Below are positions 9,733 through 17,985 of a DNA stretch of 29,194 bases, piece by piece (within the stretch, counting starts at the first letter, position 1; each line of letters begins with the position of its first letter). Made by a program: the position numbers and the translations under genes. The notes beneath the pieces were generated by a model. That model did no database searches, had not been told where the DNA came from, and worked only from the letters and a program-made list of their open reading frames with translations. The stretch is taken from NCBI GenBank assembly GCA_029861675.1, contig JAOTYV010000018.1, forward strand, positions 1-29,194, written 5' to 3'. This stretch comes from Alphaproteobacteria bacterium. Lineage in GTDB: Bacteria > Pseudomonadota > Alphaproteobacteria > UBA8366.

Positions 9733-10821
9733 ATGGCGGATGGGGATAAATCACGGACGACCGAGGGTCAGGGACGGCTGTACGACAATGTTCTGGATAC
9801 CATCGGCAATACGCCGTGTATCCGCGTCAACAATCTGGCGCCGGACCATGTGCGGCTGTACGTGAAGGCGGAGGCTTTCAATCCGGCCGCGTCGGTCAAG
9901 GACCGCCTGGCGGTCAGCATTATCGAGGAAGCGGAACGCAGCGGTGCGCTGAAACCCGGCCAAACGGTGGTCGAGGCGACCAGCGGCAATACGGGCATCG
10001 GCTTGGCGATGGTCTGCGCGTTCAAGGGTTATCCGCTTGTCGTGACGATGGCGGACAGTTTTTCGATCGAGCGGCGAAAACTGATGCGGTTTCTCGGCGC
10101 AAAAGTCGTGCTGACGCCGCGGGCGGAAAAGGGTTTCGGCATGTACCAGAAAGCCAAGGAACTGGCCGAAGCGAATGGCTGGTTTCTGGCGCGGCAGTTC
10201 GAGACCGACGTGAACGCGAAGATTCATGAAAATACTACCGCGCGTGAAATCCTGTCTGATTTCGAGGGCGATCGTCTGGATTACTGGGTAACGGGATACG
10301 GCACCGGCGGCACCGTTACCGGCGTGGGCCGCGTGCTGCGCAAGAAGCGGCCGGAAACCAAGATAATCCTGAGCGAGCCGGCGAATGCGCAGCTTCTCGG
10401 CAGCGGGCAGGGGCAGGAGCGCAGTGCGGACGGAGCGCCGGCCGTCAGCCATTCGGCCTTCGAGCCGCATCCGATTCAGGGCTGGACGCCCGATTTCATC
10501 CCGCTCGTCTTGCAGGAATCGATCGACAACGGGCTGTATGACGAAGTGATCCCGGTTCCCGGGCCGGTTGGAATTGAATGGTCCCAAAAATTAGCGCAGA
10601 GCGAGGGCATATTCGCCGGCATATCCGGCGGCTCGACATTCGCCATTGCGATGCAGATTGCGGAAAAGGCCGAACCCGGGTCGGTAATTCTTTGCATGCT
10701 GCCGGACACCGGTGAGCGGTATCTGTCATCGCCCCTGTTCGAGACGATCGAAGAGGAAATGACCGAGGAAGAAATCGCGCTTTCGCGGTCCACACCGGGA
10801 TTCCATATGCCCGCTGCCTGA
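9733..10821 (+). CDS. cysK: Cysteine synthase-like PLP enzyme
   Basis: Fold-type II PLP enzyme of the cysteine synthase/cystathionine beta-synthase family; CysK makes L-cysteine from O-acetylserine and sulfide. The 362-residue protein has the PLP lysine K56 (NPAASVKDR), the substrate loop TSGNTG (83-88) and the phosphate-binding GTGGTVTG. It is longer than typical CysK (about 310-330 residues) because of an N-terminal extension, an insert around GSGQGQERSADGAPAVSH, and a C-terminal tail (EEMTEEEIALS). The usual GIGAGFIP segment reads GWTPDFIP. GGGGG lies before the ATG. The dioxygenase gene is 52 bases upstream. Cysteine synthase is the best guess; another beta-replacement activity is possible. 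Confidence 0.85.
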   Translation: MADGDKSRTTEGQGRLYDNVLDTIGNTPCIRVNNLAPDHVRLYVKAEAFNPAASVKDRLAVSIIEEAERSGALKPGQTVVEATSGNTGIGLAMVCAFKGYPLVVTMADSFSIERRKLMRFLGAKVVLTPRAEKGFGMYQKAKELAEANGWFLARQFETDVNAKIHENTTAREILSDFEGDRLDYWVTGYGTGGTVTGVGRVLRKKRPETKIILSEPANAQLLGSGQGQERSADGAPAVSHSAFEPHPIQGWTPDFIPLVLQESIDNGLYDEVIPVPGPVGIEWSQKLAQSEGIFAGISGGSTFAIAMQIAEKAEPGSVILCMLPDTGERYLSSPLFETIEEEMTEEEIALSRSTPGFHMPAA

Positions 10822-10858
10822 TCTTCTTGGGCGGGCCGTGTGAGCGTTGCGGCAATGA

Positions 10859-10885
10859 CGGCCGGGTTCCCGGATTTTCCGGCCG
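10859..10885 (+). terminator. Possible terminator after the cysteine-synthase-like gene
   Basis: Two mutually exclusive stems overlap: CCGGG-TT-CCCGG (10862-10873) followed by ATTTT, and CGGCCGG (10859-10865) with CCGGCCG (10879-10885). The first resembles a weak intrinsic terminator 41 bases after the stop. Confidence 0.4.
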
Positions 10886-10966
10886 GATGCCCGCCAATCG
10901 CCATCATTGCGCCGAGTCGCCCGCAGGGTTACAAATTGGCGTCTGAAATCGCATTTGCGAGGCGGT

Positions 10967-12112
10967 GTGAATCGAAACGTCATCATCGGCGCAGTGGCGA
11001 TCGCCATCGGCATTGCCGTTGTGATCATACTCAGCATGTTTGAGGTTACGACGGAACAGATGCCGGCAGAGGCGCAGAAAGCCGCGCCGGGGGCAACCGC
11101 GTCGAAACCCGCCGTTCCCGCACAGCCGGAATCCGCGCCGCCGAAACCGGGGGCGCGGCCGATGCAGTCAACCAAGCAGGTACCGCCGCAATCGCAGCCG
11201 GACCAGCAGGCGCGCGCCGCCGCCGACAATAAGGGCAAGATGCCCGGCGCGAAGACAGCGGGCGCGCCGAGTTTCGACATCATCCGAATCAGCCCCAAGG
11301 GCGAGGCCGTGTTTGCCGGCCGGGCCGAGCCGGGCGCGCAGGTCACGCTGTATAATGATGGCAAGGAATTGGGCCGCGTAACCGCCGACGCGCGCGGTGA
11401 ATGGGTCTACGTTCCGGAACAGGCCTTGCCCTCTGGAAGCGCCAAACTGACCATTGCCGCAAAGAATGCGGATGGGGCGGTCAGCCGGTCCGACAAGGTC
11501 GCGGTTATCGTCGTACCGGAACAGGCCGCGCCGGCAACCGCTTCGTCCCCGAAAATGCCATCGTCGACCGCATCCGCGCCGCCGCCGATGGCCGTGCTGG
11601 TTCCCAGGGAAGGGCAGAGCCGGCTGCTGCAGGCGCCGGCGCCCGGTCCCGGTGTCGGCACGGTCGCGTTGCGGCTCCAGGTGATCGATTACGATGAAGA
11701 CGGCAGGTTGTCGCTGCGCGGCAAGGGGAAGCCGGGGGCGGCGATTCGCATCTATGTCGACAATGGGCCGATCGGCGAGGCCAAGGTTCCGTCCGACGGA
11801 GAATGGCAGGTACGGCCCGATCAACCCGTGGCGCCGGGCACCTATAATTTGCGGATTGACCAGATCGCGGCTGGTAAGGTGTCGGAGCGGGTCGAGTTGC
11901 CGTTTACCCGCGCCGCGCCGTTGAAGAGCCGCCCCGGGGAAAACTATTTCATCGTGCAGCCCGGCAACAGCCTGTGGCGTATCGCCCGCCGGTCCTACGG
12001 CGACGGTATACTCTACACGGTGATCTATCAGGCCAACCTCGATCAGATCCGCGATCCGGATTTGATCTATCCCGGGCAGGTTTTTGCAGTGCCCGCCTCC
12101 GCAATCCGTTAG
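10967..12112 (+). CDS. Membrane-anchored LysM-domain protein with Ig-like repeats
   Basis: LysM domains bind peptidoglycan, so this is probably an envelope protein. From the GTG at 10967 it has 381 residues: one membrane helix at 4-24 (NVIIGAVAIAIGIAVVIILS), a Pro/Ala/Gln-rich linker (30-100), an Ig-like repeat (103-182, GRAEPGAQVTLYNDGKELGR), a second related repeat (232-315, GKGKPGAAIRIYVDNGPIGE) and a C-terminal LysM (326-376, YFIVQPGNSLWRIARRSYG). GCGAGG precedes the GTG by about four bases. The frame continues up to a TTG at 10907, but the GTG puts the helix right at the N-terminus. The two repeats share G-x-PGA-x(3)-Y-x-(D/N) and suggest internal duplication. The protein should be anchored in the inner membrane with the bulk in the periplasm. 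Confidence 0.88.
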   Translation: MNRNVIIGAVAIAIGIAVVIILSMFEVTTEQMPAEAQKAAPGATASKPAVPAQPESAPPKPGARPMQSTKQVPPQSQPDQQARAAADNKGKMPGAKTAGAPSFDIIRISPKGEAVFAGRAEPGAQVTLYNDGKELGRVTADARGEWVYVPEQALPSGSAKLTIAAKNADGAVSRSDKVAVIVVPEQAAPATASSPKMPSSTASAPPPMAVLVPREGQSRLLQAPAPGPGVGTVALRLQVIDYDEDGRLSLRGKGKPGAAIRIYVDNGPIGEAKVPSDGEWQVRPDQPVAPGTYNLRIDQIAAGKVSERVELPFTRAAPLKSRPGENYFIVQPGNSLWRIARRSYGDGILYTVIYQANLDQIRDPDLIYPGQVFAVPASAIR

Positions 12113-12260
12113 CGGCGCAGCGGATTTACGATTTCTTCCGAAATATGGCGGATAGTCCGGACTCTCAGCGGATCGAGACGACAAATCCAGCCGAAGCCCC
12201 GCACGCCCGGCCGAACGGACGGTCGATAACACTCTCTCCAGTCATTACAAGGATTCCGCC

Positions 12261-12965
12261 GTGTCGACGTTGAAGGAAACTCTCAAACCCGTCCTCTTTC
12301 CGGTCCACCGGGCCGGATGGCCGTTTATCGCCATCTTTGCGGGAGTGACGCTGTTGGGCGCGGTCTTTTGGGGATCGTTTCTATTCGTCGGCGGTGCCTT
12401 GACCATTTGGTGTCTCTGTTTCTTCCGCGATCCCGATCGCATGACCCCGGATCGCGAAGGACTGGTCATCAGCCCGGCTGACGGCGTGGTACAGATGATC
12501 GTGCCCGCGGCGCCGCCACCGGAGCTGGAAATGGGCGCCGATCCGCTCACCCGCATCAGCGTCTTCATGAATGTCTTCAATTGCCACGTCAATCGCAGCC
12601 CGGTCGAAGGGGAGGTGCGCAAGCTGGCCTATCGCCCGGGGAAATTTCTCAATGCGTCGCTTGATAAGGCGAGCGAGCATAACGAGCGGCAGTCGGTCCG
12701 GCTTGCCATGGCGGATGGGCGCGAGGTGGCCTGCGTGCAAATCGCGGGGCTCGTGGCGCGCCGCATCGTTTGCGAGATCGAAGCGGAGCAAAAACTCCGC
12801 ACCGGCGAGCGTATCGGCATGATCCGGTTCGGTAGCCGTGTCGATGTGTATTTGCCGAATGGGGTAGCGCCGTTGGTCGTGACCGGGCAGACTACGGTCG
12901 CCGGAGAGACAGTCCTCGCCGATTTAGCGGGTTCCGAGCCCGCGCGAACAGGGGAAATACGCTGA
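12261..12965 (+). CDS. psd: Phosphatidylserine decarboxylase proenzyme (short form)
   Basis: Converts phosphatidylserine to phosphatidylethanolamine at the inner membrane. The 234-residue protein is the short bacterial form. Seen are an N-terminal hydrophobic region (21-53), the FFRDPDR and SPADGVV segments, the [17 protein letters not shown] block, and the self-cleavage site IRFGSR, where cleavage between G191 and S192 would create the pyruvoyl group on the small alpha subunit. The start is a GTG at 12261, supported by AAGGA (12249-12253) seven bases upstream; there is no better ATG. pssA starts within its stop codon (one-base overlap), so the two enzymes of the pathway are translationally coupled. 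Confidence 0.96.
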   Translation: MSTLKETLKPVLFPVHRAGWPFIAIFAGVTLLGAVFWGSFLFVGGALTIWCLCFFRDPDRMTPDREGLVISPADGVVQMIVPAAPPPELEMGADPLTRISVFMNVFNCHVNRSPVEGEVRKLAYRPGKFLNASLDKASEHNERQSVRLAMADGREVACVQIAGLVARRIVCEIEAEQKLRTGERIGMIRFGSRVDVYLPNGVAPLVVTGQTTVAGETVLADLAGSEPARTGEIR

Positions 12966-13828
12966 TGTTGAAACGTCGCCGATTTCGTCGTGTTCCACGG
13001 TTGAAGGGGCAAACCTTTAACCGCCTCGTGCCGAACATCATCACCGTCGGTGCGTTATCCGCGGGATTGACCGCGATTCGCTTTGCATTCGAAGGGCGAT
13101 GGCAGTTCGCCGTAACGGCCATTTTAGTCGCCGCCGTGCTCGATGCGCTGGACGGACGCATGGCGCGACTGCTGAAATCGGCAAGCGATTTCGGTGCCGA
13201 ATTGGACTCGCTGTCCGATGTGATCGCCTTCGGCGTGGCGCCGGCGATCGTCGTCTATCTTTGGGTGCTCAGCGGTGTTGAGGGCCCCGGCTGGATTGCC
13301 GTGCTGTTCTTCACCGTCTGTTGCGCGCTCCGGCTGGCGCGGTTCAATACCTCGATCGATAAGCTGCCGCCCTATGCCTACAATTATTTCACCGGCGTGC
13401 CGGCCCCCGCCGGCGCCGGATTGGCAATCTTGCCGATGATCGCCAGTTTCGAGTTCGGGCCCGCGATTGCCGCAAATCCCATATTCGTGGGTGTTTGGAT
13501 GGTGCTGGTGGGCGGAACGATGGTCAGCCGGCTGCCGACCTATTCCTTCAAGAAGCTGAAGATTCCGCAAAACTATGTGCTGGTTGTTCTTGTCGCAGCC
13601 GGCCTGGTCGTCGCCGGCCTGGCAAGTGCGCCCTGGCGGACGTTACTGGTTGTCGGCGTGCTCTATCTGGTGACGATTCCTTTCGCCTCCATGTCCTATC
13701 TGCGTCTCCGCCGCGAGGCCGAACGGCTGCATGACGATTCCGACGATGCGCCGGATCAGGATGAGGACGGGGATGAAGGCGGCAGCGGCGAGGGGGAAAC
13801 GACGACGCCGCATCTGCGTCCGGTATAG
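12965..13828 (+). CDS. pssA: CDP-diacylglycerol--serine O-phosphatidyltransferase
   Basis: Makes phosphatidylserine from CDP-diacylglycerol and serine, the substrate of the psd product encoded just upstream. The 287-residue membrane protein carries the full CDP-alcohol phosphotransferase motif: D60-x2-D63-G64-x2-A67-R68-x8-G77-x3-D81-x3-D85. Several hydrophobic helices follow, and the C-terminus is an acidic cytoplasmic tail (DDSDDAPDQDEDGDEGG). This is the multi-membrane-span type of PssA, not the phospholipase-D-like type of E. coli. The gene ends eight bases from the end of the convergent lyase-like gene, with no clear terminator between them. Confidence 0.96.
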   Translation: MLKRRRFRRVPRLKGQTFNRLVPNIITVGALSAGLTAIRFAFEGRWQFAVTAILVAAVLDALDGRMARLLKSASDFGAELDSLSDVIAFGVAPAIVVYLWVLSGVEGPGWIAVLFFTVCCALRLARFNTSIDKLPPYAYNYFTGVPAPAGAGLAILPMIASFEFGPAIAANPIFVGVWMVLVGGTMVSRLPTYSFKKLKIPQNYVLVVLVAAGLVVAGLASAPWRTLLVVGVLYLVTIPFASMSYLRLRREAERLHDDSDDAPDQDEDGDEGGSGEGETTTPHLRPV

Positions 13829-13836
13829 ATCCGCGC

Positions 13837-14793
13837 CTAGTCCGGGTGCGCGGCCGGAGCGGTCGCACCCTGCCGTACCACGTCGCGCCGCGTGCCGACG
13901 CCGCCCACATGGCTGTTCAACGGCACCTCGGTGAGCGCCGCGATATCGCGCGCCGCAGCGAGCACTTCGTCCGGGTCCAATCCGGTTTCGATCCCCATCA
14001 TGTCGAAAAAATGCACGATGTCCTCGGTCGGCAGATTGCCGATCGATCCGACGCCACCCGGAAAGGCGATGCCGCCGCCGATGCCGCAAATCGATCCCTC
14101 GACGATGGTGACGCCCGCATCGAGGGCGGCAATCAGATTGGCCGGCGCCAGGCCCATCTTCTCATGCAAATGGAAGCTGAATTCGCAGTCGGGGAACTGG
14201 TCATGGGCGCGCCGGAAGAGATCGCCGACATGTCGCGGGTCTTCCATGCCGGTGCTGGCGGCGAGATAGAAACGGCGAATGCCGGCATTGCGCAATCGCG
14301 CCACGCAGTCGAGCGTCGCTTCCGGCGGGATAACGCCTTCATAGGGGCAGAACATCGACATGCCCAGCGCCATCACGAATGCCCGTCCGGCCTCGTCGGC
14401 GACGCGGAAACAGTCGCCGCCGGCGGTGATGACTTCGTCCAGTGTCATATTCTGGTTCTTGGCCAGATAGCTGGCGCTGACGGTCATCAGGCCAAGAATT
14501 TCATCGATATTCGTGGCAACCGCTCGAATCGCGCCCTTCTTGTTCGGCACCAGCGCGCGATAGACCGTGCCCGGCCGGCGCTTTATTCGCTCCAGTACCT
14601 CTTCCGCATCGGTCAGCATCGGAACCACCCTTGGGTGGGTGAAGCTGGTGACCTCGATGACCGGCAGGCCGGCATCGCTTAACCGGTCGATCATCGCTAC
14701 TTTTTTGTCCGTATCGACCCAATGATCGAGCGATTGCAACCCGTCGCGCGGGCCGACCTCGACGACGGTGGCCTTGGGGGGGAGGGACAGCAT
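13837..14793 (-). CDS. HMG-CoA lyase-like protein without the catalytic cysteine
   Basis: Member of the HMGL-like TIM-barrel family, which cleaves 3-hydroxy-3-methylglutaryl-CoA to acetyl-CoA and acetoacetate, with related members acting on other 3-hydroxyacyl-CoAs. The 318-residue protein keeps the active-site VGPRDGLQ (R16, D17), the metal ligands HLH (H208, H210) and the downstream GN-x2-TED segment (N253). The catalytic-loop signature, usually GLGGCPYA, reads GIGGGIAFP, so the base-providing cysteine is a glycine (G241) and the loop is three residues longer. C236 lies five residues away. AAGGAAG precedes the ATG. It follows the CoA-transferase gene by 13 bases and is surely co-transcribed. 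It may therefore act on a CoA ester made by that enzyme, with altered chemistry. Confidence 0.88.
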   Translation of the reverse strand: MLSLPPKATVVEVGPRDGLQSLDHWVDTDKKVAMIDRLSDAGLPVIEVTSFTHPRVVPMLTDAEEVLERIKRRPGTVYRALVPNKKGAIRAVATNIDEILGLMTVSASYLAKNQNMTLDEVITAGGDCFRVADEAGRAFVMALGMSMFCPYEGVIPPEATLDCVARLRNAGIRRFYLAASTGMEDPRHVGDLFRRAHDQFPDCEFSFHLHEKMGLAPANLIAALDAGVTIVEGSICGIGGGIAFPGGVGSIGNLPTEDIVHFFDMMGIETGLDPDEVLAAARDIAALTEVPLNSHVGGVGTRRDVVRQGATAPAAHPD

Positions 14794-14806
14794 TACTCTT
14801 CCTTTC

Positions 14807-16018
14807 TCAGTCTAGATCGTAGCCGGCTTCCTTCAGCATATCCTCATCGAAACCCAGTTGGTCGATCAGGACGTCTCGGTTGCTTGACCCGAGCCGCGGC
14901 CCGGCATGCCGGATGCCACCGGGCGTTCGCGAAAACTTTCCGACCACGTTTTGCATGCGGATGGGACCGCCGAGCTCGTCGTCCTCAACCGAAAAAATAT
15001 TGCCGCGGGCCTGAATGTGCGGGTCTTCGAAGATGTCCTTGACGCTGTTGCACGCGGCGGCGGTGGCGTCGAATTTTACGAACAAGGCGATCAAGTCCTC
15101 CCGGTCGAATTTTTCGATCGCTTCCTGCAGCGCCTCGTCGAGGGCGACCGAGTTTTGGATGCGGAGCCGGTTGTCGATGAAACGTTCGTCGGTGACCAGC
15201 TCGGGTATCCCCAATGCGTCGCACATGCGCTCGAAAGTGGACTGGGCGCTACCGGATATCGAGACCCATTTGTCGTCCTTCGTGCGGTACGTGTTGCGGG
15301 GCGCGGTGAAGGGCAGGCGGCTGCCGTTTCGTTCCTGAACGATCCCGAGCTGATCGTAATCGACGACCTGCGGGCCGAGCAGTGTCAAGAGCGGTTCATA
15401 GATCGCATAGTCGACGACCTGTCCCTTACCTGATCGATTCTTCTCCTGCAAGGCGACCAGGGCGAGAAACGCGCCCATCAGACCGGAAGTGTCGTCGGCC
15501 AGCCCGAAACCTGGAAGCAATGGCGGCCGGTCCGGGTAACCGGTGATATAGGCGTAGCCGGAATATCCTTCGGCCAGCGTGCCGAACCCCGGCCGTGTGC
15601 TGTTCGGCCCGGTTTGGCCAAAGCCGGTGAGGCGGATCATGATGAGGCCCGGATTGATCGCACTGAGCTCCTCATAGCCGAGGCCCCATTTTTCGAGGGT
15701 TCCCTTACGGTAGTTCTCGACAATGATGTCGGCGTCCTCGATCAGCCGCTTCACGATATCGACGCCGAGTGGTGTGCGCAGATCGGCGGTTATCGACCGT
15801 TTGTTGCGGTTGATCAGTTTGTACATCAACCCGACGCCGTTCTTGTTGTTTCCCCAGTAACGGACTTCGTCACCGGTCCCGGGCCGCTCGACCTTGATCA
15901 CGTCGGCGCCGAAATCCGCGAGAAACATCGACGAGAGCGGCCCCGCCAGAAAATTCGAGATGTCGATCACCTTGACGCCCGCGAGCGGCTGCGCCGATTG
16001 TTCAGTCTCCGCCGTCAT
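14807..16018 (-). CDS. CaiB/BaiF family III CoA-transferase
   Basis: Family III enzymes move CoA between acyl-CoAs and organic acids through an aspartyl-CoA thioester. The 403-residue protein has the N-terminal GVKVIDISNFLAGPLSSMFL, the FGADVIKVERPGTGDEVR segment that binds CoA, the IVENYRKGTLEKWGLGYEEL block, and the probable catalytic aspartate D175 in FGLADDTSG, aligned by eye with D169 of formyl-CoA transferase. The start at 16018 is supported by AGGGA about eight bases upstream; the open frame extends further to 16129 but adds a poor N-terminus that overlaps the divergent control region. It forms a two-gene unit with the lyase-like gene downstream. Candidate substrates are C5-C6 dicarboxylates such as HMG, glutarate or citramalate; this is inference. 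Confidence 0.93.
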   Translation of the reverse strand: MTAETEQSAQPLAGVKVIDISNFLAGPLSSMFLADFGADVIKVERPGTGDEVRYWGNNKNGVGLMYKLINRNKRSITADLRTPLGVDIVKRLIEDADIIVENYRKGTLEKWGLGYEELSAINPGLIMIRLTGFGQTGPNSTRPGFGTLAEGYSGYAYITGYPDRPPLLPGFGLADDTSGLMGAFLALVALQEKNRSGKGQVVDYAIYEPLLTLLGPQVVDYDQLGIVQERNGSRLPFTAPRNTYRTKDDKWVSISGSAQSTFERMCDALGIPELVTDERFIDNRLRIQNSVALDEALQEAIEKFDREDLIALFVKFDATAAACNSVKDIFEDPHIQARGNIFSVEDDELGGPIRMQNVVGKFSRTPGGIRHAGPRLGSSNRDVLIDQLGFDEDMLKEAGYDLD

Positions 16019-16133
16019 TGATTTTCCCTGTCTGAAAGTTCCAGTATTCGAAATGCCGCGCATCATCGCGTCCGGGCGCCGTCGCATCAACCCGGCAAGT
16101 TCGGTATGCGGTTCACCGGGGCGAGGCAATGCG

Positions 16134-16172
16134 CTACCCTTTGGCTGTCGGCGCTGCGCCGACCGCGGGTAG
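16134..16172. promoter_or_regulatory. Nested inverted repeats in a divergent control region
   Basis: GTCGGCG-CTG-CGCCGAC (16147-16163) is a perfect 7-bp stem with a three-base loop, enclosed by CTACCC (16134-16139) and GGGTAG (16167-16172). It lies between the minus-strand CoA-transferase start (16018) and the dioxygenase start (16195), 12 bases before the latter's GAGGAG. It may be an operator or a leader hairpin. Confidence 0.45.
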
Positions 16173-16194
16173 GGTCAGATTTCGAGGAGCGCGC

Positions 16195-17070
16195 ATGACC
16201 TATCGATTCGAACCGGTAGACGGAACGTTCGCCTGTGAAGTTCATGGTCTTTCCTTGTGGCAGCCGTTGGACGACGCAGCGGTGGCGCAAATTGCGGAGC
16301 GCTGGAGCAACCAAGGGGTGCTCATCTTCCGCCGGCAATCGTTGAGCGAAGCGGAACTCGTGACGTTTAGCCGGCGGTTTGGCGATCCGGACGTGATTGT
16401 CCGAACCGACTGGCAAGCGGCCACGCCCGAGGTTGTGCAGATATCGAACATGAAGGATTCCGCCGGCCGGTCGATCGGCGGTCTGGGGGCCGGGGAACTC
16501 GGCTGGCACACCGATCAATCCTATGTCGCCGATCCGGCCACCGGCAGCGTGCTGTATATGGTGGAAATGCCGCGAGATGGGGGACGGACCTATTGGGCGA
16601 ACCTGCAGTTGGCCTATGACGCGCTACCGGAGAAGACCAAGACGCGGATCGACGGGATGAGTGGCGTCTACGACTACGTGGCGCGGCAATCCACCTATGA
16701 CGATGAACCGGAAATGTCAGAGGAACTGCGGCGCAAGACGCCGCCGGTGACCCATCCGTTGGTCAATCGTCATCCGGTTACGGGCAAAAAGTCGTTGTAT
16801 CTGGATCCGACGACGTCGGTGGGGATTGCGGAACTACCGGGGGCGCAGGGCCGGGCGCTGCTCGACGAATTGAACGAACACGCGACGCAGCCCGATTTCG
16901 TTTACGCCCATGAATGGCAGATCGGCGACGTCGTTATGTGGGACAACGGATTCCTGTTGCATCGACGGGATCCGTTCGACGCCGGCCAGAACCGTTTGTT
17001 GAAACGAACGACGCTGCGCCTGTCGCCGGCGCATCATATCGTTCCGCCGTCTACTCTGATCGCAGCCTAG
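16195..17070 (+). CDS. TauD/TfdA-family 2-oxoglutarate/Fe(II) dioxygenase (second copy)
   Basis: Same family as the gene at 8811 but distinct in sequence. The 291-residue protein has the iron motif GWHTDQSY (H105, D107), the distal histidine in DNGFLLHRRD (H256) and a downstream arginine (R267 or R271) for 2-oxoglutarate. The start at 16195 is chosen because GAGGAG (16184-16189) sits five bases upstream and the protein then begins at the family N-terminus (MTYRFEPVDGTFACEVHGL); the frame extends to an ATG at 16129 without support. It is divergent from the CoA-transferase/lyase pair, so the three may be regulated together. Its last 20 bases overlap the end of the convergent ABC permease gene. 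Confidence 0.92.
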   Translation: MTYRFEPVDGTFACEVHGLSLWQPLDDAAVAQIAERWSNQGVLIFRRQSLSEAELVTFSRRFGDPDVIVRTDWQAATPEVVQISNMKDSAGRSIGGLGAGELGWHTDQSYVADPATGSVLYMVEMPRDGGRTYWANLQLAYDALPEKTKTRIDGMSGVYDYVARQSTYDDEPEMSEELRRKTPPVTHPLVNRHPVTGKKSLYLDPTTSVGIAELPGAQGRALLDELNEHATQPDFVYAHEWQIGDVVMWDNGFLLHRRDPFDAGQNRLLKRTTLRLSPAHHIVPPSTLIAA

Positions 17071-17947
17071 GATCGAGCACGTCCCGCAGCGCATCCCCGA
17101 AGAGGTTGAAGCCAAAGACCGCGAGCGTGATCGCGAGTCCCGGGAAGATCGGCACCCATGGGGCGCTTTCGGCGTATTCCTCGGCGCCGCCTTGCAGCAT
17201 CAGCCCCCATGACGGTGTCGGTTCCTGCACGCCGAGTCCGAGATAGGACAACGACGCTTCGAGCAGGATCGCCTGGCCGATATTTGCGGTCATGATGATC
17301 AAATAGGGCGCCATCACGTTCGGCGCCATGTGCCGCAGAATGATGCGGGTACTGCTGAATCCCAGGGCGCGCGCGGCATCGACATAGGGGATCTCGCGGA
17401 TCGCCAAGGCGTTCGAGCGCACAATGCGGGCCGCATCGGGAATAAACGGCAGACAAATTGCGAAGATGACATGGTGCAGTTCGGAACCGAATACGGCGAC
17501 CACCGTGAGCGCGATGATGATCGTCGGAAAGGCGATAAAGACATCCATCACCCGCTGCAAGATCAGATCCACCGTGCCGCCGAAATACGCGCTTCCAACG
17601 CCAAGAATGAGGCCGGTTGTCGCGCCCGTGACCGCCGCGACAATGCCGATGAAAAGCGCCGTCCGGGCGCCGTAAATCAGCCGCGATACCTGATCGCGGC
17701 CGAATTGATCGGTACCCAGCCAAAATTCCGAACCGGGCGCCATCAGCATGTATTCGAACGCGGCGGCTTCGGGTTCGTACGGCGCGATGACGTTGGCGAA
17801 AACCGCCAAGAAGATCATTATCAGCACGATCAAACCGCCGGTAGCGCCCAACGGATATTTGTGGATCATTTCTTTGGCGGAAACATACCAGGGGCGTCGG
17901 CCGAGTTGGGCGACATCCAAGTCTTCCAGATATGGCGTGGTTGACAC
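17051..17947 (-). CDS. ABC transporter permease, DppC-type (distal copy)
   Basis: Inner-membrane permease of the peptide/nickel (DppC/OppC) importer class. Six hydrophobic segments are seen, with the N-terminal GTDQFGRDQVSRLIYGARTA and the EAA-loop region REIPYVDAARALGFSSTRII that docks on the ATPases. A GTG at 17947 is chosen because GGGAGG is eight bases before it, giving 298 residues, close to the 300 of its neighbour; an ATG at 17962 and the upstream frame to 18025 lack such support. It is very similar to the permease at 18053, most strikingly over the C-terminal half (LEASLSYLGLGVQEPTP is identical), so this is a tandem duplication. A perfect 14-bp stem-loop separates the two. Confidence 0.92.
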   Translation of the reverse strand: MSTTPYLEDLDVAQLGRRPWYVSAKEMIHKYPLGATGGLIVLIMIFLAVFANVIAPYEPEAAAFEYMLMAPGSEFWLGTDQFGRDQVSRLIYGARTALFIGIVAAVTGATTGLILGVGSAYFGGTVDLILQRVMDVFIAFPTIIIALTVVAVFGSELHHVIFAICLPFIPDAARIVRSNALAIREIPYVDAARALGFSSTRIILRHMAPNVMAPYLIIMTANIGQAILLEASLSYLGLGVQEPTPSWGLMLQGGAEEYAESAPWVPIFPGLAITLAVFGFNLFGDALRDVLDPRLRSE

Positions 17948-17985
17948 CAGCGAGCCTCCCATGTGGATACGGCGGCGTAGAACGA

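Noticed and set aside
13831..13853. CCGCGC/GCGCGG stem at the pssA/lyase-like convergent end
   Set aside because: Six pairs, 11-base loop, no T-run, and the right arm lies inside coding sequence; too weak to call a terminator.
16019..16129. N-terminal extension of the CoA-transferase
   Set aside because: The open frame reaches 16129, but AGGGA and the family N-terminus support 16018.
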